A stretch of 64,000 nucleotides of DNA from Nostoc sp. C052 (GTDB lineage: Bacteria; Cyanobacteriota; Cyanobacteriia; Cyanobacteriales; Nostocaceae), in NCBI RefSeq assembly GCF_013393905.1, contig NZ_CP040272.1:1736001-1800000 (forward strand), in the 5' to 3' direction. The position numbers and the translations under genes were made by a program. This document shows positions 1-8,713 of this stretch, piece by piece. Each line of letters begins with the position of its first letter. Within the stretch, counting starts at the first letter, position 1. The notes below the pieces were generated by a model, which ran no database searches, was not told the origin of the DNA, and saw only the letters and a program-made list of their open reading frames with translations.

Positions 1-8
1 TGTGGCTA

Positions 9-179
9 TTAACACTGATTTATGCTCATTTTTTTAGCTGTGATGAATTCTACAATTTGTTGCTTTTTATCGGCTTTGTTGGCATCAGCAGATACTTTGA
101 GGATATCTGGGCGTAGGCGTAGCCCATCGTAGACATCGCCATCAACTTCAGAAAAAAATTTACTTTTATTTCTCAGCCA
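9..179 (-). pseudogene. possible C-terminal gene remnant containing an SDR
   Basis: A 56-codon frame is open between two stops on the minus strand and has no ATG start. Its translation contains DVYDGLRLR, produced by the small dispersed repeat at 111-140, followed by a charged tail ending in AKKMSINQC. It may be the tail of a decayed gene or chance. I do not recognise a family. Confidence 0.2.
111..140. repeat. small dispersed repeat (SDR), copy a
   Basis: This copy has the pattern GCGTAGGCGTAGCCC..GTAGACATCGCC. Related copies are at 3716-3743, 4598-4626, 16171-16202, 44175-44200 and 57319-57347. SDRs of this size are known from Nostoc-type genomes. Confidence 0.7.
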
Positions 180-246
180 TTAATAGGGTAGTCAAATACA
201 CAAATATCCGTTATATTCCCGTAAGTAACACTTGGTATAAATATTT

Positions 247-1920
247 ATGGGAAGAAATTGGGAAAGTCTTAAGACAGTTGCGGGTTTCTTAGGTGCGATT
301 GTACTTACACAGTTCGGGGGAAATGCTTCGGCCATTGCGGCTGACACAGTGATCGTGCGTTTGGGCTTATTTACAGAGTCCATTTCTCTTACTGAGTTGC
401 AAAAGGCTGCAAAAACTGGGGAATTGCCTGAGAGTTTGCAGCCTTACACTAAAGAATTATCTGAACAACAACGCCGCTTCTTCCTGGGGGCGTTGGGTAT
501 GAATATACCGATGAATATTGTCACCGTTGATAAGTTAGTTAATAGTCGAATTGGTACAACTATTCTCAATGATTTCGCTACGGCCTTAGCTAGAAAGGAT
601 AAAGCTGGGGTACAAGCACTGAGAGCCGGATTGGTATTAGGCTCTGCTGCACCGCAGGGTCTTTCTATATTAAGTTTTATCGCCGCTTATCCCAGTAAAC
701 GCCTAGAAATTGATTTGCCACAGGCTTTTTTAGTTGCAGGGAGTTTGAATACAGCTTTTTGGCGTACTCAACAATTTATGCTAGCGTTGACGCGTAGCGG
801 CTTGTCGTCAGACATCGCTTTGCAACTTGACTCTAAAACACCACAGATTGCTTTCCCTTTTGATCCCAGCCAACCAGGAAGCGCTCAAGTAAAAATACTC
901 AACTTCAGCCTGAATGACCAAAAGCGCGATCGCCAAATTCCAGTTGATATTTATTGGTCAACTGCTGCAACTCCCGACAAACCCGTAATTGTCCTTTCTC
1001 ATGGCTTCGCGTCAGTCCGCACAGACTTGCGTTATCTAGCAGAACATTTAGCATCCCACGGTTATGTAGTCGCAGCTTTAGAACATCCCGGTAGTAATCA
1101 GGCAAATACTGACTTAGCATTCCAAGGCAAAACCAGAGTTATGAAGCCTCAGGAGTTTTTGGATCGCCCTCAAGATATTAGTTTTGTTCTCGACGAATTA
1201 GAAAAGCTCAACCAAACGGCTAATCATCCGCTGCAAGGGAAACTTGCAACCAATAAAGCGATGATTATTGGCTATTCTTTTGGCGGTGGTACAGCTTTAG
1301 CACTTGCTGGAGCCGAGTTACAACTAGAACATCTCAAACAACGCTGTCAAAAGAACTTGGCTGTCTTGAGTCTGGGAGAAGATATGCAGTGCATCGCTCA
1401 AGAATTGCCAGAAAATAGTTATCAGCTACGAGATGCCAGAATAAAACAGGCGATCGCTTTCGATCCGACAACTTCTCTGATTTTTGGTGAAACTGGGTTA
1501 ACTAAGATACAAGTTCCTACCCTAGTGTTAGCAGGCTCCGCCGATAAAACCACCCCAGCTTTAACTGAACAGATTGTAGGATTTAACAAAATCCCATCCC
1601 CAAAATGGCTAGTTGGTATAGTTGGAGGCACTCATTTGAGCGTCAAAGACCCCAGCACCACTTTGGATCAGATAGGACAACCCAATACACCGATTAGTGG
1701 CGGTGAAGTTGTGGGTGAACAAGCAGCAGATGTTCGTAAGTACGTTAAAGCTATAGCTTTAGCCTTTGCTGCACAGATGACTCCAGAAGCTAAAAACTAC
1801 GCTGTCTTTTTGACATCAGATTATGCTCAGTTTGCTTCAACTGCTGCATTTCCATTTCGTCTCATTACGGAGATTCCTCCTAATGCTATGGCAATAGTAA
1901 AAGAATTTGTTGACAAATAA
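247..1920 (+). CDS. secreted alpha/beta hydrolase with N-terminal DUF1400 domain
   Basis: This 557-aa protein starts with a signal peptide (hydrophobic residues about 10-32, ending near ASAIAADT). A DUF1400 domain follows at about 33-160, a cyanobacterial family found in front of hydrolase domains. From about 228 it is an alpha/beta hydrolase. The oxyanion-loop segment VIVLSHGF is at 247-254, the nucleophile elbow GYSFGG puts the serine at 344, and a C-terminal VGGTHLSV supplies the likely catalytic histidine. The substrate is unknown; dienelactone hydrolase-like or lipase-like esterases are the nearest described relatives. It is monocistronic by position, and the family call is secure while the substrate is not. 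Confidence 0.85.
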   Translation: MGRNWESLKTVAGFLGAIVLTQFGGNASAIAADTVIVRLGLFTESISLTELQKAAKTGELPESLQPYTKELSEQQRRFFLGALGMNIPMNIVTVDKLVNSRIGTTILNDFATALARKDKAGVQALRAGLVLGSAAPQGLSILSFIAAYPSKRLEIDLPQAFLVAGSLNTAFWRTQQFMLALTRSGLSSDIALQLDSKTPQIAFPFDPSQPGSAQVKILNFSLNDQKRDRQIPVDIYWSTAATPDKPVIVLSHGFASVRTDLRYLAEHLASHGYVVAALEHPGSNQANTDLAFQGKTRVMKPQEFLDRPQDISFVLDELEKLNQTANHPLQGKLATNKAMIIGYSFGGGTALALAGAELQLEHLKQRCQKNLAVLSLGEDMQCIAQELPENSYQLRDARIKQAIAFDPTTSLIFGETGLTKIQVPTLVLAGSADKTTPALTEQIVGFNKIPSPKWLVGIVGGTHLSVKDPSTTLDQIGQPNTPISGGEVVGEQAADVRKYVKAIALAFAAQMTPEAKNYAVFLTSDYAQFASTAAFPFRLITEIPPNAMAIVKEFVDK

Positions 1921-1928
1921 GCTTTAAA

Positions 1929-1955
1929 GGACTTCCAAATAAACAATATCCAATA
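1929..1955 (+). repeat. MITE end fragment
   Basis: The sequence begins GGACTTCCAAATAAACAATA and matches the left terminal inverted repeat of the element at 63637-63758. No matching right end lies nearby, so it is a truncated copy. Confidence 0.55.
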
Positions 1956-2003
1956 CAAAGACGCGATAAATCACCCTCAAGACGAAAGACTGATTATTCT
2001 AAA

Positions 2004-2038
2004 GACGGCGATTCATCGCGTCTCTTGTCTTAACCGAA
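2004..2038 (+). repeat. 35-bp repeat, inverted copy at 58093-58127
   Basis: This sequence is the exact reverse complement of 58093-58127. It includes GATTCATCGCGTCTCTTGTC. Its function is unknown. Confidence 0.8.
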
Positions 2039-2658
2039 AAGTCTTGCCTCTCATCCTGCCTTCCCTAAGATTAATAGATATAGCAGTTTTCTCTTACATG
2101 AAGTATAAAGTTACAGATTTTGAGGCAGGAGGCAGGAGGTAGAAACTCTTTATATCTGATGCGTGAGTCTTACATTTTCTATCTCACTTACGTGCAAACT
2201 GTTGTAAATCAGTTTGCACAATAAAATTGGGCTGAATTTTGATGATTTTACTTAGATAAAAGTATACCAACCTGCTAATAAACTTATAGTTGCTATTAAA
2301 GCAATACTAAATTTTCACAGTAAAAATAACTATTTAGATATAAACTTCATAATATTTTCGTTAAAAATAATAGAAGCTTGAGAGTGTAAAAATGAGGAGC
2401 ATCTGCTGGATAATACATTTGTATTCCAGCTAAAATGCCAAAAATCAATGAACACAAGTTGCTTAGTGCCAAATATGTTCATGCCTTTTGTAGTACAAAA
2501 CTATTCAAATTTATCCACGAAAAACTACAGATGAACACAACAGAAAAACCTCAATTCTTGTTTTCATTTACTCAGGCAACAAAGAATTTTAGGCACATGA
2601 TATAGCAAAACTAATTTCGGATTCAAAATTAAACAATTACTCAATTTCAGTCAAGCCT

Positions 2659-3345
2659 ATGCAACTCTATACAACTCGTGAAATCGAACAGCTTCAACAG
2701 CACGAAGACCTTTCTCCCTTAATTGAAATTATGGAGTGGGTGAAAAATTTTTTAGGAAAACCTCATCCTAACTTAGGCAGACCCGGCGCAGTTTGCCCTT
2801 TTGTTCCTTACTCTCTCAAGTCAAATAGTATTCGTTTAGCAGTTATTCACACAGAAAATTTGTATCCAGAACAATTAGAAGAGGTTGTTGGACGCTACCG
2901 AGATATATTTCTAGAAATAGATAATAATGAGCAGGAATTAGCAATTAATAAAGCTTTTTTACTGATCTTGCCTGACATCCATATAGATGATGCTTCTAAA
3001 GTAGTAGATCGTATCCAACAAAAACTCAAACCTTTATTTGTTGAGTCAGGACTGATGATAGGGGAATTTCATAAACGTAATGAAAGTCCTGGTCTGCACA
3101 ATCCAAATTTTCGTCCACTTCGTAGCCCTATACCTTTATTAGCTATCCGGTTTATGGTTGAAGCTGACCTCCCTTTTCTTGTGAGTCCAGCCGATCCACG
3201 CTTACGTATTCGGTATCTGGAAGCTTACTTACAGCGTTTTGGTCATAATTTTACAGATGCAACTAAGTTTAAAAATGCTCATCAAGCATTGGCTTTAGCG
3301 AAAGAACAGCTTAAAAAAGAAAATTTAGTGAGTTCCTGCATATAA
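2659..3345 (+). CDS. DUF6875 domain protein
   Basis: This is a 228-aa soluble protein without signal or membrane segments. It carries the hallmarks I associate with DUF6875: HPNLGRPGAVCPF near residues 36-48, SGLMIGEFH in the middle, and LHNPNFRPLRSPIPLLAIR, then DLPFL. Members occur in actinobacteria and cyanobacteria, often near biosynthetic or unusual enzyme genes, and the function is not established. Here it stands alone, with long non-coding DNA upstream and a gene of opposite strand downstream. The family assignment is from memory of the conserved motifs. Confidence 0.7.
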   Translation: MQLYTTREIEQLQQHEDLSPLIEIMEWVKNFLGKPHPNLGRPGAVCPFVPYSLKSNSIRLAVIHTENLYPEQLEEVVGRYRDIFLEIDNNEQELAINKAFLLILPDIHIDDASKVVDRIQQKLKPLFVESGLMIGEFHKRNESPGLHNPNFRPLRSPIPLLAIRFMVEADLPFLVSPADPRLRIRYLEAYLQRFGHNFTDATKFKNAHQALALAKEQLKKENLVSSCI

Positions 3346-3504
3346 TTCAGTAATAACAGCTGCAAGAATTGATCGTTCAAAGCCCAAATGTGCATAAGAT
3401 GAGGAAAGCGTTGGTAGTAAAGCTGGTTTATCAAGACTACCTATATGAGAAGATCCAGACAATTATGAGGCTGATTTGCAATCTTGGCGAGAAGGGCGAA
3501 TAAA

Positions 3505-4404
3505 TTAAACGACCTTTTGCTGCTTTTGAGTTAGATGCATCGCAATTCCTTTCTCGTAATAAGCTGCTTCATTAATAAAAATAGGATAAACAGTAGACGT
3601 TCCCTCATAGAAAATATCTTTGCCTTCAAAAGTCAGAAACATTGGATCGCCTGGATTCAAAGGTTCATAATCCCTAAATTGAAGCTGGGGGTGAATCATC
3701 GCTTGAATCTCCCCTCGTAGGTGCAACCCGCCGTAGGCATCGCTTCTCGGATAATCTACAGTTCTAATATATTTATAAAGTGTAAGCTGGTTGCTTGTCT
3801 GCGGAATATTCCCCTGGTTGCACCTTTCAAAATAGTCTAAAACCGCATAAATAAGCTGTTCTGTTTTCTGAAATAATTCGGCGTTTAATATATTCTGAGC
3901 CACAGCCCCAACTTCTATAACAAAACCCAATTCACACAAAGAACGGAGAAAACCATTTTCTTTGGATTCCTGATTAATATAGACTTTCACTAAAGGATTG
4001 ATAGAACTTAAATAAGCACCTAAACGAAGCAATAAAGGATGCATATCGCAAAAAATCAGACTTAACCCCATGTTGGCAGTTGTGCTGTGCAAATCAATAA
4101 TTACATCTACAAAAGGCTGATTTTGCGGTTGCAATATCTGTTGAATTACTTTTGCCCGCGTATCTTCATAACTTGAGAGTTGGGGATTTTGCAAGCCTTG
4201 ATTAGTGAAGCAACGATTTAAATCTTTTTCAATGTATCGTTTGCCTTCTTCAATAGCTTTAAGATTGCCAAGTAATGCCAGAGTTTCAAAACTTGCTCTA
4301 TTGATTAAATTAGGATACTGCTGAAACTTTTTGACTAAATGTACTCCTGTTAACTCATTACCGTGGTTTCCTCCAACGATCGCAACTCGTTCAATCTGAC
4401 TCAT
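3505..4404 (-). CDS. aspartoacylase family zinc hydrolase (AstE/AspA)
   Basis: This zinc-dependent amidohydrolase family cleaves N-acyl amino acids such as N-acetyl-aspartate. GGNHGNEL near the start supplies zinc ligands His and Glu, and DLHSTTANMG near residue 105 supplies the third ligand. I place the start at the ATG at 4404, with AGAGG five bases upstream, rather than the GTG two codons earlier; this gives 299 aa, the usual family length. The stretch DAYGGLHLR comes from a small dispersed repeat at 3716-3743 inserted in frame, between two otherwise family-like segments. The true substrate cannot be told from sequence. Confidence 0.85.
   Translation of the reverse strand: MSQIERVAIVGGNHGNELTGVHLVKKFQQYPNLINRASFETLALLGNLKAIEEGKRYIEKDLNRCFTNQGLQNPQLSSYEDTRAKVIQQILQPQNQPFVDVIIDLHSTTANMGLSLIFCDMHPLLLRLGAYLSSINPLVKVYINQESKENGFLRSLCELGFVIEVGAVAQNILNAELFQKTEQLIYAVLDYFERCNQGNIPQTSNQLTLYKYIRTVDYPRSDAYGGLHLRGEIQAMIHPQLQFRDYEPLNPGDPMFLTFEGKDIFYEGTSTVYPIFINEAAYYEKGIAMHLTQKQQKVV
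3716..3743. repeat. SDR copy b inside the aspartoacylase gene
   Basis: This SDR copy is read on the minus strand as DAYGGLHLR, close to the peptide produced by the copy at 57319-57347 (DAFGGLRLR). Confidence 0.7.
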
Positions 4405-4579
4405 AACCACCTCTGTCTAAAAACTACCCTACGGTTATTGAAAATGGTGCAAGATCCAAGATAGAAGTATAACTGCTGCTAACTAAATCTTGTAAAAAAC
4501 TGACGCGAACGCTCCATGTTCGAGCCAAAATATGATAACTGTTAAGCTGTTGGTTTTGGTATAAAAGGGGAGCAAATTT

Positions 4580-5782
4580 ATGGAGAAGGACTTTCAAGCG
4601 ATGCCTCCAGCAGGCTACGCCTACGCTGAACTTTACAAAAACGCCCTCCTCAACGACGTACTCCCCTTTTGGGAAAAATATTCTCTCGATTGGCAGCAAG
4701 GCGGTTATTTTACCTGCCTCGATCGCGAAGGCAAAATTTATGATACAGACAAATTCATCTGGCTGCAAAACCGCCAGGTGTGGACTTTTTCGATACTTTA
4801 CAACCAGCTAGAAAAGCGCGAAAATTGGCTAAAAATTGCCAGTAATGGCGCCAATTTTCTCGCCCAACATGGCAGAGATAGCGATGGTAACTGGTACTTT
4901 GCCCTCACCCGTGAAGGGAAACCACTGGTTCAGCCTTACAATATCTTTTCTGATTGCTTTGCGGCGATGGCATTTAGTCAATATGCACTCGCTGGCGGCG
5001 AAGAATGGGCAAAGGATGTGGCAATGCAGGCTTATAACAACGTATTACGCCGCAAAGACAACCCCAAGGGCAAATATAATAAAACCTATCCCGGCACACG
5101 TCCGATGAAATCATTGGCTGTACCGATGATTTTAGCCAACCTGACTCTAGAAATGGAATGGTTGCTGCCAAAGGAAACCTTAGAGAATGTCCTAGCTGAA
5201 ACCGTCCGCGAAGTGATGACCGATTTTCTCGACCCAGAACGGGGGCTAATGTACGAAAACGTTGCCCCTGACGGTTCCCACATCGATTGTTTTGAGGGAC
5301 GGCTGATTAATCCAGGTCACGGTATCGAAGCGATGTGGTTTATCATGGACATCGCGCGTCGCCAAAACGATACCAAAACTATTAACCAAGCCGTTGATGT
5401 GGTGCTAAACATCCTGAATTTTGCTTGGGATAACGAGTACGGCGGATTGTATTACTTTATGGATGCAGCCGGTCATCCCCCACAACAATTGGAATGGGAT
5501 CAAAAGCTGTGGTGGGTTCACCTAGAATCTTTGGTTGCATTAGCGATGGGCTATCGCCTGACCGGGCGCGAGGTGTGTTGGGAATGGTATCAAAAGATGC
5601 ACGATTACGCCTGGTCACACTTTGCTGATTCCGAGTACGGTGAGTGGTTCGGCTATCTGAATCGGCGTGGAGAAGTATTATTGAACCTCAAAGGCGGCAA
5701 ATGGAAAGGATGTTTTCACGTACCGCGTGCATTGTACCTTTGTTGGCAGCAATTTGAGTCATTGCAACGCCTGGGGCAGTAA
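4580..5782 (+). CDS. N-acylglucosamine 2-epimerase (AGE) family protein
   Basis: This 400-aa protein has the (alpha/alpha)6-barrel pattern of AGE/renin-binding-protein enzymes, which epimerise sugars such as N-acetylglucosamine or free mannose and glucose. Characteristic stretches are FIWLQNRQVWTFS, NPGHGIEAMWF with the catalytic-region histidine, LWWVHLESLVAL, and GEWFGYLNRRG. AAGGGGAG lies seven bases before the ATG. The first residues, AMPPAGYAYAE, are encoded by a small dispersed repeat (4598-4626) placed between the start codon and the conserved LYKNALLNDVLPFW. The ribosome site lies upstream of the repeat, so expression is probably retained. It faces the aspartoacylase gene divergently across about 175 bp. 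Confidence 0.88.
   Translation: MEKDFQAMPPAGYAYAELYKNALLNDVLPFWEKYSLDWQQGGYFTCLDREGKIYDTDKFIWLQNRQVWTFSILYNQLEKRENWLKIASNGANFLAQHGRDSDGNWYFALTREGKPLVQPYNIFSDCFAAMAFSQYALAGGEEWAKDVAMQAYNNVLRRKDNPKGKYNKTYPGTRPMKSLAVPMILANLTLEMEWLLPKETLENVLAETVREVMTDFLDPERGLMYENVAPDGSHIDCFEGRLINPGHGIEAMWFIMDIARRQNDTKTINQAVDVVLNILNFAWDNEYGGLYYFMDAAGHPPQQLEWDQKLWWVHLESLVALAMGYRLTGREVCWEWYQKMHDYAWSHFADSEYGEWFGYLNRRGEVLLNLKGGKWKGCFHVPRALYLCWQQFESLQRLGQ
4598..4626. repeat. SDR copy c at the N-terminus of the AGE gene
   Basis: This copy (GCGATGCCTCCAGCAGGCTA then CGCCTACGC) is read as AMPPAGYAYA. The frame differs from that of copies b, e and f. Confidence 0.75.
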
Positions 5783-5838
5783 ACAACGCAGTCAGTTTAA
5801 TCTCTGCTAGTGTACAAATAGTATTGGAAAGATGTCTC

Positions 5839-6426
5839 ATGAATGCTGTGACACCGAAACGATTTGCGATCGCAGAATACCATCGATTGATTGAACTCGG
5901 ATTTCTCACAGAGGGCGATCGTATTGAATTGATTCGAGGAGAACTGATTCAAATGACAGCAAAGGGAACGCCTCATACAGTTTGTAGTTCTATCCTTTGC
6001 CGTCAATTGGCTCGGCTTTTAGGCGATAGAGCAGTCATTCGGGGACAAGATGCGATCGCCCTTCCTAATCAAAGTGAGCCTGAACTGGATGTTGTCATTG
6101 CAAGAGGAAGAGATGAAGATTATCTTGCTCATCATCCCTATCCCGAAGATATTTTGTTAGTAATTGAAATTTCGGATAAAACAATAGATTACGACCAAAC
6201 AACCAAGTTGTCATTGTATGCAGAAGCCGGAATTTCTCATTACTGGATTGTGAATTTGCCGACTCGTGAACTTGAGCATCATAGCCAGCCATATCAAAAT
6301 GCTCAAAGCAAGTTTAGCTATCTCAGCAAGCAGATTTATTTATCTAACCAGTCAGTGGCAATTCCTGGATTTGAAGATGCATTATTGGACTTGAGTCGGT
6401 TGTTTCCAGAGAGTGCGTTAGTGTAG
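5839..6426 (+). CDS. Uma2 family (DUF820) endonuclease-like protein
   Basis: This protein is 195 aa from the ATG at 5839, which is preceded by GGAAAG at good spacing; an in-frame TTG five codons earlier is less likely. Uma2 proteins have a PD-(D/E)xK nuclease fold and are strongly expanded in filamentous cyanobacteria. Visible landmarks are GDRIELIRGELIQM, then EPELDVVI, then ILLVIEISDKTIDYDQTTKLSLYAEAG-type residues forming the D...ExS..K core, and HYWIVNL. The role is unknown; links to mobile DNA have been proposed. The gene follows the AGE gene by 56 bp and could be co-transcribed. Confidence 0.88.
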   Translation: MNAVTPKRFAIAEYHRLIELGFLTEGDRIELIRGELIQMTAKGTPHTVCSSILCRQLARLLGDRAVIRGQDAIALPNQSEPELDVVIARGRDEDYLAHHPYPEDILLVIEISDKTIDYDQTTKLSLYAEAGISHYWIVNLPTRELEHHSQPYQNAQSKFSYLSKQIYLSNQSVAIPGFEDALLDLSRLFPESALV

Positions 6427-6633
6427 CTCACAGCAGGCACCGTCCCCGTGGTTGGATACGATTGAACTTGATTCCGCCCCTATACTGTTCGGTTAAGCTT
6501 AAAAAATAACTCCAATGTAGGTCGGGTTTCGTTCCTCAACCCAACATTTTCACAGACGGCAAGTTAAGTAATTAGACAAACTAAACACGAAATGATTTAA
6601 TTAAAGGTATTGCCCCAACAAAAAGTTTTTAAT

Positions 6634-7116
6634 ATGAGGAAACTGTCTCTGATTCTCCCCTTAGCTATCCTAGCTTTTGGTAGTGTAGTTGTTAAGAGCC
6701 AAGAAATCTCCTCACCCAATACATACACTCAATCTGTTACCCGTGAAGTTTTAGCGAGTGGTTATCCTACTCAAGATAAAAAGCAGATTCTTGAGCTTGT
6801 ACGCTATACCATCGCACCAAGAACAAAACTCCCTACTCATACTCATCCGGGAATGCAGATTGAACGAGTAGAGGCGGGAACTTTAACTTATACTGTTGTG
6901 GAAGGGGAAGCTAAAGTAACGAAAGCTAACGGCACAGAATTGATTCTTCAAAAAGGGAAAACTATACAGCTTACAATTGGAGATTCTTTAGTTGAATCTG
7001 CGGGAATGGTTCATTATGGAAAAAACCAAACAAACAAACCGATTATTCTGTTGTCTGCTTCTCTATTTAATGCTAATCAACCAAAAGCTATTTTAACCAA
7101 TCCCGAAAACAGATAA
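6634..7116 (+). CDS. secreted cupin-domain protein
   Basis: I choose the ATG at 6634, so that the 160-aa product opens with a signal peptide (RKLSLILPLAILAFGSVVV) rather than the TTG at 6610. A single cupin domain follows. The first motif is around THTHPGMQIERVEAGTLTY and the second around GDSLVESAGMVHYGK. The His residues of the first motif could bind a metal, but the second motif is weakly conserved. The domain resembles small periplasmic cupins of unknown ligand. The flanking genes give no functional hint. Confidence 0.75.
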   Translation: MRKLSLILPLAILAFGSVVVKSQEISSPNTYTQSVTREVLASGYPTQDKKQILELVRYTIAPRTKLPTHTHPGMQIERVEAGTLTYTVVEGEAKVTKANGTELILQKGKTIQLTIGDSLVESAGMVHYGKNQTNKPIILLSASLFNANQPKAILTNPENR

Positions 7117-7189
7117 ATTTGATGAGTGAATACTTTCCCTAATTGCTTATTGCTAACTTAAGTAATCTTACAGTGGGGCAGTAACAAGC

Positions 7190-8665
7190 ATGAAAGCTAT
7201 AAAAGCAACAAAGCTTTGGGATCACGAGCAAATGACAAGTCAAGAATCGCCAGATTTTCACCAAGAAATCCTGTTGGAAAGGTATCAAGTGCAACAGGAA
7301 CTAGGCAAAAAAGCCGGACGGCGATCGCTGCTAACTCGTGACTTACAAACTCTAGAATTAGTAGTAGTCAAAATACTGTCCTTTGGTAATGAATTTGAAT
7401 GGAACGATCTCAAATTGTTTGAACGGGAAGCTGAAACTCTCAAAGCACTTTCCCACCCAGCCATTCCCCGCTACCTTAACTACTTTGAGCTAGATTCACC
7501 CAACAGCAGAGGATTTGCACTCGTACAAAGTTATATCCCAGCCCAATCTCTAGAAGCACAACTTAAAGCTGGGCGTAGTTTCAGTGAAGAAGAAGTCAAA
7601 GAACTAGCAAAAGCGATTCTAGAAATTCTCAAATATCTGCATGGCCGTCAACCGCCCGTGATTCATCGTGACATCAAGCCAAGCAATATTCTATTAACAA
7701 ATCGCTCTGGCAATAGTGTGGGTGAAGTGTACTTGGTAGATTTTGGTTCAGTGCAAACCATCGCCAGAAGAAGTAGCACTATGACAGTTGTGGGAAGTTA
7801 CGGCTATATGCCACCAGAACAATTTAATGGTAGAGCTACTCGTGCTTCTGACCTTTACAGCTTGGGAGCAACTTTAATTTATTTAGTTACAGGTCAACAT
7901 CCAGGCGATTTACCGCAAACAGACCTACGAATTGAATTTGAACAGGCTGCTAATATTAGCTTTAGCTTCAAGAATTGGTTAAGCCAGATGACAGAACCTA
8001 TTGCGAGTCAACGTTTCGCCTCTGTTGAAAGCGCTTTGCAAGCTTTAGATCAACCTGGAAATGCAACCCAGACTCAGAGAAGAACTATTAATTCAAACCC
8101 AATAAAACCTCCTGGTTGTAAAGTTGTTTTAAATAAAAGTGCTGATTTTATAGAAGTTATTGTTCCAGGGAGCGGATTTTTTACCAAAAAAGTGTACGTA
8201 TTATTACTTTTTATAATTTGTCTTCCTATTTTATCTATGCCTGCTATTATTACTTTTATAATTACTGCGATTGACACCTCTTATTCATCTAATTATTATA
8301 TGCTATGCTTTTTCGCAGTTGTACTTATATTATCTACAATTATACTTGTTGCAAAATGGGTATGGGTTGTTTTACTGTTGTCATCAGGTAAATTGCGACT
8401 TCTTATCAATCAGCATCAGATTTCCTTGGCTTCTCATCTGTTTGGAATTGAGCTTCATAATCTACCTCCAAGTCCAAGAGAATATATTATTCGTTTAGAA
8501 CGGATGAGAGAAAGTTACAATTCTGCTGGCTTGATAATCTGGGCAGGACTACGAAAGTATAGGTTTTTATATGAGGGAGAATTTTTTACTCTCACTCCTC
8601 CAGAACTTGACTGGCTAGCTTATGAACTTAGTGATTGGCTTGACTTAGCAATTACTAAAGAGTAA
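7190..8665 (+). CDS. membrane-bound serine/threonine protein kinase
   Basis: This 491-aa protein is an N-terminal Hanks-type kinase (about 30-290). The ATP-binding lysine is at 61, VIHRDIKPSNILL gives catalytic Asp161 and Asn166, and VDFG gives Asp184. The glycine loop is degenerate (LGKKAGRRS), as is common in cyanobacterial kinases. Two hydrophobic segments lie at about 345-370 and 378-410, and a C-terminal cytosolic region follows. The start could also be the ATG 14 codons downstream. It converges on the DUF2791 ATPase gene across 48 bp; the substrate is unknown. Confidence 0.85.
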   Translation: MKAIKATKLWDHEQMTSQESPDFHQEILLERYQVQQELGKKAGRRSLLTRDLQTLELVVVKILSFGNEFEWNDLKLFEREAETLKALSHPAIPRYLNYFELDSPNSRGFALVQSYIPAQSLEAQLKAGRSFSEEEVKELAKAILEILKYLHGRQPPVIHRDIKPSNILLTNRSGNSVGEVYLVDFGSVQTIARRSSTMTVVGSYGYMPPEQFNGRATRASDLYSLGATLIYLVTGQHPGDLPQTDLRIEFEQAANISFSFKNWLSQMTEPIASQRFASVESALQALDQPGNATQTQRRTINSNPIKPPGCKVVLNKSADFIEVIVPGSGFFTKKVYVLLLFIICLPILSMPAIITFIITAIDTSYSSNYYMLCFFAVVLILSTIILVAKWVWVVLLLSSGKLRLLINQHQISLASHLFGIELHNLPPSPREYIIRLERMRESYNSAGLIIWAGLRKYRFLYEGEFFTLTPPELDWLAYELSDWLDLAITKE

Positions 8666-8713
8666 ATTTCGTCAGGTGCATTGCACTTTATTGACGTACC
8701 GTTTTAACATTAA

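Larger units (their letters stand above)
1921..2658. other. 738-bp intergenic region with repeat fragments
   Basis: No convincing gene is present. The left part holds an end fragment of the MITE family seen complete at 63637-63758 (here about 1929-1955). It also holds a 35-bp sequence (2004-2038) repeated in inverted orientation at 58093-58127. The rest is AT-rich and unassigned, and probably carries the promoter of the next gene. Confidence 0.6.

Noticed and set aside
4424..4768. 114-codon minus-strand frame over the AGE gene start
   Set aside because: It overlaps the conserved AGE N-terminus and the divergent promoter region; no recognisable domain.
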